DNA of 45,844 nt from positions 1 to 45,844 of the forward strand of contig DTSE01000008.1 of the NCBI GenBank assembly GCA_012965515.1, read 5' to 3'. Origin of the DNA: Candidatus Melainabacteria bacterium (GTDB lineage: Bacteria > Cyanobacteriota > Vampirovibrionia > Obscuribacterales > Obscuribacteraceae). Positions 24,917 to 32,720 of the stretch are shown in pieces (the stretch's first letter is position 1; every line of letters starts with the position of its first letter). The notes beneath the pieces are model-generated. The model saw nothing but the letters and a program-made list of their open reading frames with translations. It had not been told where the DNA came from and did not search any database. The position numbers were made by a program, and so were the translations under genes.

Positions 24917-25150
24917 ATGAAGAAAGTCAATGTAACCCTTTTGAGTCTGTTGGCAGTCGCATTCGTTGGCACGTCCGTTCTTCCAGCAGTAGCTGGCGAA
25001 GGATGCTGCTCTAAGAAGCAGAAAGCCGAAGCAACTGAAGATTGCTGCAAAGACAAAGCCAAAGCAGAAGCCAAAGGTGAAGATAAAGCTGAAGTAGCAA
25101 AAGCTGCAGACGCTTCTAAACCGGCTGAAGCAGAAAAGACCTCCAAGTAG
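24917..25150 (+). CDS. Small exported protein with Cys-Cys pairs
   Basis: This 77-residue protein has a signal peptide (about residues 1-26, LLSLLAVAFVGTSVLPAVAG). Two Cys pairs follow (EGCCSKK and EDCCKDK), and then a Lys/Glu/Ala-rich tail. AGGAG lies 6 bases before ATG 24917. Close Cys pairs in a small exported peptide suggest metal or thiol binding, but no family is recognised. It shares an operon with the rhodanese, and a strong terminator ends the unit. Confidence 0.7.
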   Translation: MKKVNVTLLSLLAVAFVGTSVLPAVAGEGCCSKKQKAEATEDCCKDKAKAEAKGEDKAEVAKAADASKPAEAEKTSK

Positions 25151-25186
25151 GTTTACAGCCCATCTACATGGGATTGAATAATTGAG

Positions 25187-25217
25187 AAAACCAGCGCGAA
25201 TTGCGCTGGTTTTTTTC
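25187..25217 (+). terminator. Strong intrinsic terminator after the rhodanese operon
   Basis: AAAACCAGCGC (25187-25197) pairs perfectly with GCGCTGGTTTT (25203-25213) over a 5-base loop, with a run of seven T within 25210-25216. It closes the rhodanese unit before the permease operon. Confidence 0.88.
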
Positions 25218-25315
25218 TTGGCTCAACATGCAATTTGCTTGGGATCTACGCGATAACGTGTCCATCCAGCTATCGCAAAACGTTCTATACAAGAGCATTT
25301 TCGAACTTCCCAGGA

Positions 25316-25395
25316 CAAGATTTTTATGAAATCTTGATAGGGCTTTTGCGCCTGCTAATGAGTTCTTTACGGGTTTAGCGGTTAGATGAAAGCCC
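25316..25395 (+). promoter_or_regulatory. Possible structured leader of the permease operon
   Basis: CAAGATTT (25316-25323) pairs with AAATCTTG (25329-25336). GGGCTTT (25340-25346) pairs with AAAGCCC (25389-25395), which would cover the permease's first possible start codon at 25386. This could control translation, but there is no T tract and I do not recognise a riboswitch. A c-di-AMP (ydaO) motif was looked for and not found. Confidence 0.25.
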
Positions 25396-27383
25396 AGGCG
25401 ACTGCCTGCCAGAGCAGTCCAAGGCAACCCAAAATGACTTCGACACTTTTTGTTTCAGAACACCGCGCAGCCTCGACTCGCAACAAGCTGCGCCGTTGGC
25501 TGTTTCAGGGAATGAGTGAAAATCGCCAGGAAGCACACCATCAGGCCTCCTGGTGGAAAGTCATGTGCCTGACTGGCGTCGACTATTTTTCGACCCTTGG
25601 ATATCAACCCGGCATCGCTTTCATTGCTGCGGGGTTGCTTTCTCCAGTTGCAACCCTAGTTCTCGTAGTCGTCACTCTTGCCGGTGCGCTGCCGATTTAC
25701 CGCATGGTGGCAAAAGCCAGTCCGCATGGGCAGGGTTCAATCGCAATGCTAGAGCGCCTTTTGCCTGGCTGGTTCGGGAAGGCCTTGGTATTGACGTTGC
25801 TAGGTTTTGCAGCGACAGACTTCATCATTACCATTACACTCTCAGCTGCCGATGCTACTGCTCACATTGTAGAGAATCCGATGCTAAAAGCATTTCCACC
25901 ATGGATGTTGGATCGTGTCGGTGTGACTACTTTACTTATAGCCGTGCTGGGCGGAATTTTCTTGCTCGGATTTCGAGAAGCGATTGGTGTTTCTGTAGCA
26001 GTGGTTGCAGTCTATCTGATACTCAATACGGTTGTCTTGAGCGAGAGCTTGCAGCATTTGCTGAGAAATCCGCAGTTGTTTACGCAATGGCAGGACAAAC
26101 TCTTTCAGCAGCATAGTTCACCATGGATGATGCTGGGTGTCAGTTTGATTCTGTTTCCCAAGCTAGCATTAGGACTATCCGGTTTTGAAACCGGAGTAGC
26201 CGTAATGCCGCTCGTGAAGAGCGACAATAATGCGAACACGAATGAACAGATCATCGAAAGTCGTGTGAGGAACACTCGTAAGCTGCTTCTAACAGCAGCG
26301 CTAATCATGAGTGCTTTCTTGCTTGTCAGCTCACTGACGACGACGCTTTTGATTCCGGATAAAGCGTTTCTGGATGGCGGTGAAGCAAATGGGCGCGCAA
26401 TTTCCTACCTCGCACACTTGTATCTCGGGCATACATTCGGTTCGTTTTATGACATTAGCTCCATCCTTATCTTATGGTTTGCCGGGGCTTCGGCAATGGC
26501 GGGTTTGCTGAATCTTGTTCCGCGCTACTTGCCCAGATTTGGAATGGCGCCTGAGTGGGCAAAGGCTGTTCGCCCGCTGGTGCTGTTTTTCACAGCAGTA
26601 GCATTTGCCGTAACCATCATCTTCCGCGCGGATGTCGACGCTCAAGCAGGCGCATACGCAACCGGCGTTCTCGTTCTCATCACATCGGCAGCTTTCGCAG
26701 TGCTTCTCTCGGTGCGCCATCAGCATAAATGGCAGGCACGCGCATTTTTTCTGATAACGCTTGTTTTCATCTACACATCGATCATGAATATGATCGAGCG
26801 ACCGGAAGGTTTGCACATCGCATCCTTCTTCATCGGCGCAATCTTGATCGTGTCATTCGTATCCCGCGCCATCCGCTCAGTCGAATTGCGCATCGGCGAA
26901 GTGGCGCTGGACACAACGGCGAGAAAATTCATCGAGCAGTCAGTAAGAAAAACAGGTGGTATCACCCTTCTTGCACACCGCCCCAACGGACTGGGTTACG
27001 GTGTGAAAGAATCGGAAACCCGCGAAATTCACAAGCTCACCCAAGAAGAAGCTGAGTTCATCTTCCTAGAGGTAGAACTCAGTGACACCTCGGACTTCGT
27101 GGGAGACCGGTTAATGGTCCGCGGAGAGGAAGTAGACGGCGTTAGGGTCCTGAGATGCTCAAGCCCCGCAATCCCCAATGCCATAGCCGCCCTGCTTCTT
27201 CATCTGCGCGACCAGACCGGCGTTCTACCTCACGCATACTTCGGCTGGACCGAGGGCAATCCGCTAAGGTATGTGTTCAAATTCGTTTTCCTCGGAGAAG
27301 GTGAAACGGCGCCTCTTACGCGCGAAATCTTGAGACAAATCGAGCGAGACCCGTCCCGCCGTCCCAGAATCCTGGTAGGCTAG
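25386..27383 (+). CDS. APC-superfamily permease, probable potassium or amino-acid importer
   Basis: This 665-residue membrane protein has about twelve membrane segments and a cytoplasmic C-terminal domain of about 150 residues. The first conserved segment is [18 protein letters not shown], and [14 protein letters not shown] is typical of APC-fold transporters. Its layout (membrane core plus soluble tail) recalls KimA/Kup-type potassium carriers, and the next two genes are KdpD-like and KdpE-like regulators. That makes potassium a reasonable substrate, but amino acids cannot be excluded. Starts at ATG 25386, 25434 and 25512 are all possible; none has a strong ribosome site. Its stop is 4 bases before the sensor kinase start, so the genes are probably coupled. 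Confidence 0.82.
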   Translation: MKAQATACQSSPRQPKMTSTLFVSEHRAASTRNKLRRWLFQGMSENRQEAHHQASWWKVMCLTGVDYFSTLGYQPGIAFIAAGLLSPVATLVLVVVTLAGALPIYRMVAKASPHGQGSIAMLERLLPGWFGKALVLTLLGFAATDFIITITLSAADATAHIVENPMLKAFPPWMLDRVGVTTLLIAVLGGIFLLGFREAIGVSVAVVAVYLILNTVVLSESLQHLLRNPQLFTQWQDKLFQQHSSPWMMLGVSLILFPKLALGLSGFETGVAVMPLVKSDNNANTNEQIIESRVRNTRKLLLTAALIMSAFLLVSSLTTTLLIPDKAFLDGGEANGRAISYLAHLYLGHTFGSFYDISSILILWFAGASAMAGLLNLVPRYLPRFGMAPEWAKAVRPLVLFFTAVAFAVTIIFRADVDAQAGAYATGVLVLITSAAFAVLLSVRHQHKWQARAFFLITLVFIYTSIMNMIERPEGLHIASFFIGAILIVSFVSRAIRSVELRIGEVALDTTARKFIEQSVRKTGGITLLAHRPNGLGYGVKESETREIHKLTQEEAEFIFLEVELSDTSDFVGDRLMVRGEEVDGVRVLRCSSPAIPNAIAALLLHLRDQTGVLPHAYFGWTEGNPLRYVFKFVFLGEGETAPLTREILRQIERDPSRRPRILVG

Positions 27384-27387
27384 AACC

Positions 27388-28887
27388 GTGAACGTCGGGT
27401 GGATTGAACCCGGTCCGGGTCATTTTATGAATCACAAAAACCGATTACGGTATCTCTACACCCTGATGCTAATCGGGGTTGCGACGCTGATTGCAAAACT
27501 TTTGGTACCGCACTTCGCCGCTGCGAACCTGGTAATGGTTTATCTGATGGCGGTCGTACTCGTTGCTACTAGATTCGGCAAAGGTCCAGCGATTCTGGCA
27601 TCAGTGATGAGCGTGTGCATCTTTGATTTCTTCTGTATTCCACCTTATCTAACTTTCGCCGTTTCGGACTCACAATATCTTCTTACCTTTGGAGTGATGT
27701 TGACGACGGCACTGGTGATCAGCAATCTTGCAGCGACCGCGCACGATCAGGCGGAGCGGGCCACCAAGAAAGAACATCAAACATCCCTGCTCTACTCTTT
27801 CAGTCGCGAGCTTGCCGAAGGTCGTGATTTGAATGCGCTTGCCGAAATAGCCAGAAGACACATCGGCGAATTGATCGAAGCGAAGGTCGATGTATTGGTT
27901 TCAAATACTGGTGAAACTCTTTCTCAATCGACAGATAATTTCAAAATCTCACAAGCCACCAAGACAATTCCACTAAGAAGTTCAAACACAAATACAGCAC
28001 CATTGGGTTCTGTATACTTTCCTGATGGGCTTACACACTGCGATGGAGAACGGCTCAGCACGCTGGAAGCATTCATCTCACAACTAGCTACCGCGTGCGA
28101 ACGCTCACGTCTTTCAGAAGAGAACGAACAAGCTCGCGTCCAAGTCAAATCGGAGCAACTACGAAGTTCGCTGCTAAGTTCCATTTCCCACGACCTGCGA
28201 ACTCCACTTGCCACCATTACCGGTGCCGCCAGCGGAATTATGGAAGCCGGGGACAAAGTAAACCTTAATGAGTGCAAAGAGCTGGCGGCAGAAATCTTCC
28301 ACGAATCGCGCCGCCTCAACCGGCTTGTCGGCAACCTGTTGGATATGACCAGAGTGGAGTCAGGCGCCCTAGAAATCAAAAAGGAACCGCAGCCCGTTGA
28401 CGAGGTGATAGGCGCGGCGATTTCTTACTTTGAAGAGCAACTCGAATCACGATCAGTGGAAACAGAAATTCCAGACGACCTACCAATGATCTCAGGTGAC
28501 GCTGTTTTACTGCAACAACTGATGATCAACCTATTGGAAAACGCTCTCAAATACACACCTCCCGACTCCCCTTTACTGTTCAAAGCGAAACCTGCAGAAG
28601 ACAATGCAGAATTCATCACAATCGAGGTAAGTGATAGAGGTCCAGGTATTCCAGAAGAGATGCGTTCGCAGATTTTTCAAAAATTTGTGCGTGCCAAAAG
28701 CAGATCGAGCGCAGGAGGCGCGGGGCTGGGGCTGGCGATTTGCCAGGGAATTGTCGAAGCACACGGCGGTAAACTCGGCGTATCGGAACGTGCCGGTGGA
28801 GGCGCAACATTTTGGTTCACACTTCCAGTGGACAATTCAGATTCACTAGCGAACAAGCCAAAGGAAACAATCGCACTTGAAGCGTAA
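27388..28887 (+). CDS. KdpD-like sensor histidine kinase lacking the N-terminal KdpD domains
   Basis: This 499-residue kinase starts with the KdpD-type four-helix membrane region (DUF4118: LAKLLVPHF-like, NLVMVYLMAVVLVATRFGKGP). A GAF-like region follows (about residues 130-235), then HisKA with the phospho-acceptor His near residue 267 in SSISHDLRTPLA. The HATPase domain has the N box (LMINLLENALKYTPP), DRGPGIPEE and GAGLGLAICQGIVEAHGG. Full-length KdpD has about 400 more N-terminal residues with KdpD and Usp domains that are absent here. GTG 27388 is coupled to the permease; ATG 27427 is an alternative. It probably senses ionic or turgor state and acts on the KdpE-like regulator next door. 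Confidence 0.92.
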   Translation: MNVGWIEPGPGHFMNHKNRLRYLYTLMLIGVATLIAKLLVPHFAAANLVMVYLMAVVLVATRFGKGPAILASVMSVCIFDFFCIPPYLTFAVSDSQYLLTFGVMLTTALVISNLAATAHDQAERATKKEHQTSLLYSFSRELAEGRDLNALAEIARRHIGELIEAKVDVLVSNTGETLSQSTDNFKISQATKTIPLRSSNTNTAPLGSVYFPDGLTHCDGERLSTLEAFISQLATACERSRLSEENEQARVQVKSEQLRSSLLSSISHDLRTPLATITGAASGIMEAGDKVNLNECKELAAEIFHESRRLNRLVGNLLDMTRVESGALEIKKEPQPVDEVIGAAISYFEEQLESRSVETEIPDDLPMISGDAVLLQQLMINLLENALKYTPPDSPLLFKAKPAEDNAEFITIEVSDRGPGIPEEMRSQIFQKFVRAKSRSSAGGAGLGLAICQGIVEAHGGKLGVSERAGGGATFWFTLPVDNSDSLANKPKETIALEA

Positions 28888-28896
28888 GAGGCAGTT

Positions 28897-29595
28897 ATGT
28901 CAAAGTCAAAAATAGCAGTACTGGTGATTGAAGACGAAGCACCAATCAGGCGCTTTCTCAAGATGACATTGACCAGCCAGGGATACGACTTTTCGGAGGC
29001 AGTGTCGGGGCAAGAGGGTATGCTCAAAGTCGCGTCTGAGAAGCCGGACATCGTCATACTCGACCTTGGATTGCCGGACATGGATGGACTAGAAGTGACG
29101 AAACAGTTGCGGGAATGGACACCGATTCCGATCATTGTTCTTTCCGCTCGAGGGCAAGAGAAGGACAAGGTTGAAGCGCTCGATGCGGGTGCAGATGATT
29201 ATTTGACGAAACCGTTTGGAGTCGCGGAGCTGATGGCTAGGGCACGTGTTGCGCTTCGCAGAACGATGACCAATTCGAATGGGGAAACATTGTCCACTTT
29301 CAAATTTGGAGATGTCGAAGTTGATTTCTTGAAACGACAAGTCACAAAGAAAGGCGAAGAGCTACACCTGACACCGATTGAATACAAGTTGCTATCCACC
29401 TTAATCAAATATGTCGGTCGAGTGGTCACACACAATCACTTGTTGCGCGAAGCATGGGGCGCTGAGTACTCAGGCGAAACGCATTATCTGCGCGTTTATA
29501 TGGCGCAATTGCGGCGCAAATTAGAGAAAAATCCTGCCCAACCCAAATATCTGATTACTGAACCAGGGGTGGGATACCGGTTAAAAGTAGACTAG
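28897..29595 (+). CDS. KdpE-like response regulator (OmpR family)
   Basis: This 232-residue protein has a receiver domain (acidic E12-D13, phospho-Asp D56 in VILDLGLP, Ser83, Lys105 in LTKPFG) and a winged-helix DNA-binding domain. KdpE-type features are LHLTPIEYKLLSTLIKYVGRVV, ETHYLRVYMAQLRRKLE and EPGVGYRL. GAGG precedes ATG 28897, 9 bases after the kinase stop. With the permease it forms a three-gene unit that probably controls its own expression. No kdpFABC is in the window. Confidence 0.93.
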   Translation: MSKSKIAVLVIEDEAPIRRFLKMTLTSQGYDFSEAVSGQEGMLKVASEKPDIVILDLGLPDMDGLEVTKQLREWTPIPIIVLSARGQEKDKVEALDAGADDYLTKPFGVAELMARARVALRRTMTNSNGETLSTFKFGDVEVDFLKRQVTKKGEELHLTPIEYKLLSTLIKYVGRVVTHNHLLREAWGAEYSGETHYLRVYMAQLRRKLEKNPAQPKYLITEPGVGYRLKVD

Positions 29596-29741
29596 CGAGA
29601 ATCTAATTGAAGATAGTTTTGATGCACTTCTAAGTTCGGCGCGACGTCGTGCCCCGGAGAATGTTCCTCAAGCTGCAGAAACTTTGCTTAATCCATTTAA
29701 TGTAGTGAATTGGTAGGATGGCTTGCAATGAGGTTGTAGCC

Positions 29742-30560
29742 ATGAAGTCAAATGAAAGCAAAGAGTCAATCTTCAATTTGAAAACGCTAAGCAACATCAA
29801 GCCACTGAGATACATAAAACCGCTGAAAAACACAAAACCCCTTCCAAAGAAGTGGCTGGCTTCGACACTATTAGTGGTGCTCATATCAGGAGCATTAATC
29901 GGCGCCTATGTTCTCTCAATTCTCTGGCGTGTTTCTGAGGCAGAGCATCAAGTGATGGGCAAAGACTTGATGCTTCACGTGTTCAAGTCAGACAAGGTAT
30001 TTGATCGTCCTCCAACAATAGACTCTTACATGGCGGCCACTTATGTTCAAAACTACAAAACGCTGAACGTCAATGTTTGGCGAGACAAGATCAATGGTTT
30101 TCAACACGCTTATGGATCTGCGCTGGCGGCATACGAATGGGGTGACTATCTGTCCGACAAACTGTTCGTCGCAAATGAATTCGCAGAATGGTTCTTCGAC
30201 AACAACGGTGTATCCGAGCGCGATTTGCGCGACAGACATCGAGACCTCGCGAATAACAAAACCGGAAGAAAGATTGGCGTCGATGCATGGAAGGCTGGAT
30301 TGCATGGTCGCGATGCTGATGAATACATTCGCGATCACATTGTCGTAGCAATCGAATTCGATCGCAGTGTGATCACACACTGGCGCGATCCCATTGTAGA
30401 CACTTTACCTTCCGAATCAGCAATGGGTTGCCCGAATCTTCCGCGCAAGAATGGCTACGATTGCCTGCAAATGGCTCGCAGCAAGGTAAAGAAAACCCGA
30501 CAACGCATTGCGCGCAGATTACACTTCTATTGGAATAAAGTAGAAGATCTAATCACATAA
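29742..30560 (+). CDS. Membrane-anchored protein with a DUF6973-like domain
   Basis: This 272-residue protein has a basic N-terminus, one membrane segment (about residues 40-62, STLLVVLISGALIGAYVLSI), and a C-terminal domain. The domain pattern NGFQHAYGSALAAYEWGDYL, then DLRDRHRDLANNKTGRKIG, resembles DUF6973, whose members keep a D/N-F-x-H-A helix and a DxxNNxxG loop; a catalytic role is not known to me. ATG 29742 is preferred because GAGG lies 9 bases upstream; ATG 29718 adds eight residues. It precedes the MNIO locus by 161 bases and may or may not belong to it. Confidence 0.55.
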   Translation: MKSNESKESIFNLKTLSNIKPLRYIKPLKNTKPLPKKWLASTLLVVLISGALIGAYVLSILWRVSEAEHQVMGKDLMLHVFKSDKVFDRPPTIDSYMAATYVQNYKTLNVNVWRDKINGFQHAYGSALAAYEWGDYLSDKLFVANEFAEWFFDNNGVSERDLRDRHRDLANNKTGRKIGVDAWKAGLHGRDADEYIRDHIVVAIEFDRSVITHWRDPIVDTLPSESAMGCPNLPRKNGYDCLQMARSKVKKTRQRIARRLHFYWNKVEDLIT

Positions 30561-30688
30561 CAACCTCGAAATCCAACTGGGCTGGGCTTGTAGACTTTCC
30601 CGGACAGATTTAATCTGCTCCCTGTCCAAAGACATTCCAGGCTGTATACACACCAAAAGTCTTCCTTCAGATCTTTATTCATCCCAAG

Positions 30689-30708
30689 AGACACGTTCGA
30701 ACGTGTCT
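30689..30708. promoter_or_regulatory. 20-bp perfect palindrome before the first Cys-motif gene
   Basis: Bases 30689-30708 are a perfect palindrome (half-site AGACACGTTC), ending one base before the AGGAGA ribosome site of the Cys-motif gene. It could be a dimeric repressor site or, in RNA, a hairpin that shields the ribosome site. Confidence 0.5.
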
Positions 30709-30721
30709 AGGAGAATTGCCA

Positions 30722-31546
30722 ATGGGCTCAAACTCTTTGGATAGTGGCGCGCATATTGCGCAGACTTCAAGAAATTTCGACGCCGGTCCCGATCTGGACG
30801 ACGCTTTGATTGGGCAGGCACTTTCCCTCTACCAGTCCGCAAGGGAAGGTGGAAAGTCAGCTGGAGGTTTTACAGCGCCGGACGAGCAACGCCTCGGCTG
30901 CGGTCTAATTCCGAGCCAAACAACAAAATTTGAATCCGAGAAAACTCCCACCATAGTCAGCGCAAAAATCGACAAAGGCAATCATCTCGAACTGACAATC
31001 GACGTACCTTATAAGAGAGATGCAAACGACAGATATCCGTGGGAGGTTACAGAATCAGACAGCAGAATGCGAGTTTGGGATCAAATCAAACGCGGTCCTT
31101 TCGATGGACCGGTAAAGCCATATGGCTGTGTTTCCGTCAGAGAGGGAGAACGCAAGCCAATCGACGAATTCACAGTGGGCTGTTCATCCAGAGTACGAAT
31201 CACAGAGGAACCGCGATTCGGCTGTTCGAAACGCGTGAAGATCGACGTTGATCTAAAGGACTTCAATTTGTGCTCATCGCACATCAAGCTAAAGCCTGAT
31301 TGGGTCAAAGCAGAAGATCCGCGAGATGACGTTTACGGCTGCATCAATCGGATTGATGGAAAACCTAAGAGTGACAGCATTTACGCGTGCGCTGCGAGGT
31401 TCGATCCAAGAGAAGACAATCATGCAAGAGTTTTTGCGTGCGCTGCGACAGCGCCCAAGAGCTATATCTCTGAATTTCTAGATACCGAGGAGAGAACACG
31501 CGCCAATCTAGCTCATAAATTGAGAAACGGGACCCAATCGATTTAA
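30722..31546 (+). CDS. Cys-motif protein A, candidate MNIO substrate/RiPP precursor
   Basis: This 274-residue protein has no signal peptide or known domain. It holds eight Cys (60, 136, 154, 168, 184, 207, 223, 240), most in a short repeated setting of hydrophobic-[Gly/Ala]-Cys, often with Arg shortly after: PYGCVSVR, TVGCSSRVR, RFGCSKRVK, VYGCINR, IYACAAR, VFACAATAP. Residues 24-34 (DLDDALIGQAL) match protein B at the same positions, so the N-terminus looks like a shared leader. ATG 30722 has AGGAGA 7 bases upstream, after a palindrome. The next gene is its paralogue and the third is a DUF692/MNIO enzyme, whose family modifies Cys in precursor peptides. Being a substrate is an inference from motifs and order; an ordinary structural protein is the alternative. 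Confidence 0.7.
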   Translation: MGSNSLDSGAHIAQTSRNFDAGPDLDDALIGQALSLYQSAREGGKSAGGFTAPDEQRLGCGLIPSQTTKFESEKTPTIVSAKIDKGNHLELTIDVPYKRDANDRYPWEVTESDSRMRVWDQIKRGPFDGPVKPYGCVSVREGERKPIDEFTVGCSSRVRITEEPRFGCSKRVKIDVDLKDFNLCSSHIKLKPDWVKAEDPRDDVYGCINRIDGKPKSDSIYACAARFDPREDNHARVFACAATAPKSYISEFLDTEERTRANLAHKLRNGTQSI

Positions 31547-31575
31547 TCTTTGGGGCGTCCAAAGACTCTTTTCGT
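31547..31575 (+). terminator. Hairpin between the two Cys-motif genes
   Basis: TCTTTGG (31547-31553) pairs with CCAAAGA (31559-31565) over a 5-base loop directly after the stop codon, followed by CTCTTTTCGTT. It is a weak terminator or processing site that could give more of protein A than of the downstream genes. Confidence 0.35.
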
Positions 31576-31640
31576 TGCATATACACAACTAATCTCCCCC
31601 TTCACACATGAGCGCAGTCGCCACGCCAGGGAGATGCACC

Positions 31641-32690
31641 GTGAGCTATAAACAAATTGAGAATTCCGCCCGACCAGCGGAGGTAAAAGGTAACGCTACA
31701 AATTCAAGCGACCTGGATGATCGTCTTATCAACCAAGCGCTAGACATCATGCTGAACTCTCGCAAGAATGCAGTCGATAACAGCTCTCTATCGAACAGAG
31801 CAAATTGCGTTGGTTCAGCAATCGCCAACGAGCTGAACAAAAGCTTGGACCAGGTTACGAATAGACTTGCTTCTCCTCGTTCAAATCAAGCAGAGCTAGG
31901 AACTACGACCACTAACACAGTCAAAGAGCTGCTCAACAATGCAAAAGAACACTCGCGCGGCAGCGCTTCTCCGAGTTCAGAAATAGAACAGAAAAATAGT
32001 ATAAGAAACGCGATTCTCAATAATCTTTTAGACGGCACATGCGAACGCGGACCGGTCATTCGAAACGGACGCAGCGACCGGGCAGTTATCCATGAAAATC
32101 CGAGCGCAAGCGCTTCCGACGTTATTCGCGCGGCGGCAGAAGGTGCAGTTGCTGGTGCAATGGCCGGCGGAGCCGCAGCGAGAGTTGGGCGTGCAGCCGC
32201 AGAAGGAGCGGTTAAAGGTGCCATCATCGCAGGAGCGGGAACGGAATTCGGACGCGCTGCCGCTGAAGGAGCGATTGGCGGTGCCGTCGGGAGCGCAGCT
32301 GCAAGAATCGGACGCGCCATTACAGAAGCCGGAAAGAACTTCGAATCACTTCCGCCTGTTAAGAATCGCTCTTCAAGAGAAGAATCAGACAACCAAGAAG
32401 GAGCAGGCGAAAAATCGATTCAAAATCAATTGCCCAAATCAATTAAGGACATCCTTCGGGAAGAACTCAAAATGCCGTCAGAAATCTTCGCATGTGTCTA
32501 TCGCCCACCGGTGGAAATCAGGCTGGATGACGAAAAAGGTGGCATCATAAAATCGCCGCGAGACATCATTGCATGCGCCGAAAGGATTCCTAAGACAGGC
32601 GGTAAACCAGAGGCAGGCAACTATTTCGCATGCGTGCACTACTATCCTCTCCAAACAACAGAAATTAGAAGTCGGGAGAAAACCGATTAG
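31641..32690 (+). CDS. Cys-motif protein B with glycine-zipper repeats, candidate MNIO substrate
   Basis: This 349-residue protein (GTG start at 31641) is a paralogue of protein A at its N-terminus: DLDDRLINQAL lies at residues 24-34 exactly as DLDDALIGQAL does in A. That match, and GGGAG 7 bases upstream, favour this start over ATG 31608. Residues about 163-224 hold three copies of a 21-residue Ala/Gly unit beginning RAAAEGA, a glycine-zipper that could insert into membrane. The C-terminus has three core-like Cys sites, IFACVYRPP (C285), IIACAERIP (C312) and YFACVHYYP (C331), like those in A; C56 and C134 are outside this pattern. The MNIO fusion gene starts 30 bases after its stop. No known domain is seen; a substrate role is an inference. 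Confidence 0.7.
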   Translation: MSYKQIENSARPAEVKGNATNSSDLDDRLINQALDIMLNSRKNAVDNSSLSNRANCVGSAIANELNKSLDQVTNRLASPRSNQAELGTTTTNTVKELLNNAKEHSRGSASPSSEIEQKNSIRNAILNNLLDGTCERGPVIRNGRSDRAVIHENPSASASDVIRAAAEGAVAGAMAGGAAARVGRAAAEGAVKGAIIAGAGTEFGRAAAEGAIGGAVGSAAARIGRAITEAGKNFESLPPVKNRSSREESDNQEGAGEKSIQNQLPKSIKDILREELKMPSEIFACVYRPPVEIRLDDEKGGIIKSPRDIIACAERIPKTGGKPEAGNYFACVHYYPLQTTEIRSREKTD

Positions 32691-32720
32691 AATATTGGGG
32701 TTGGTGCGCTCGAGGCGTGA

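Noticed and set aside
25218-25385. c-di-AMP (ydaO) riboswitch before the permease
   Set aside because: The leader is short and shows only two simple hairpins; the conserved ydaO core was not found.
31608-31640. ATG 31608 as start of Cys-motif protein B
   Set aside because: It lacks a ribosome site; GTG 31641 has one and aligns residues 24-34 exactly with protein A.
30722-32690. Cys-motif proteins as metallothioneins or zinc ribbons
   Set aside because: Cys are single and 14-76 residues apart, not in CxxC pairs, and the repeated flanks differ from metal-binding knuckles.
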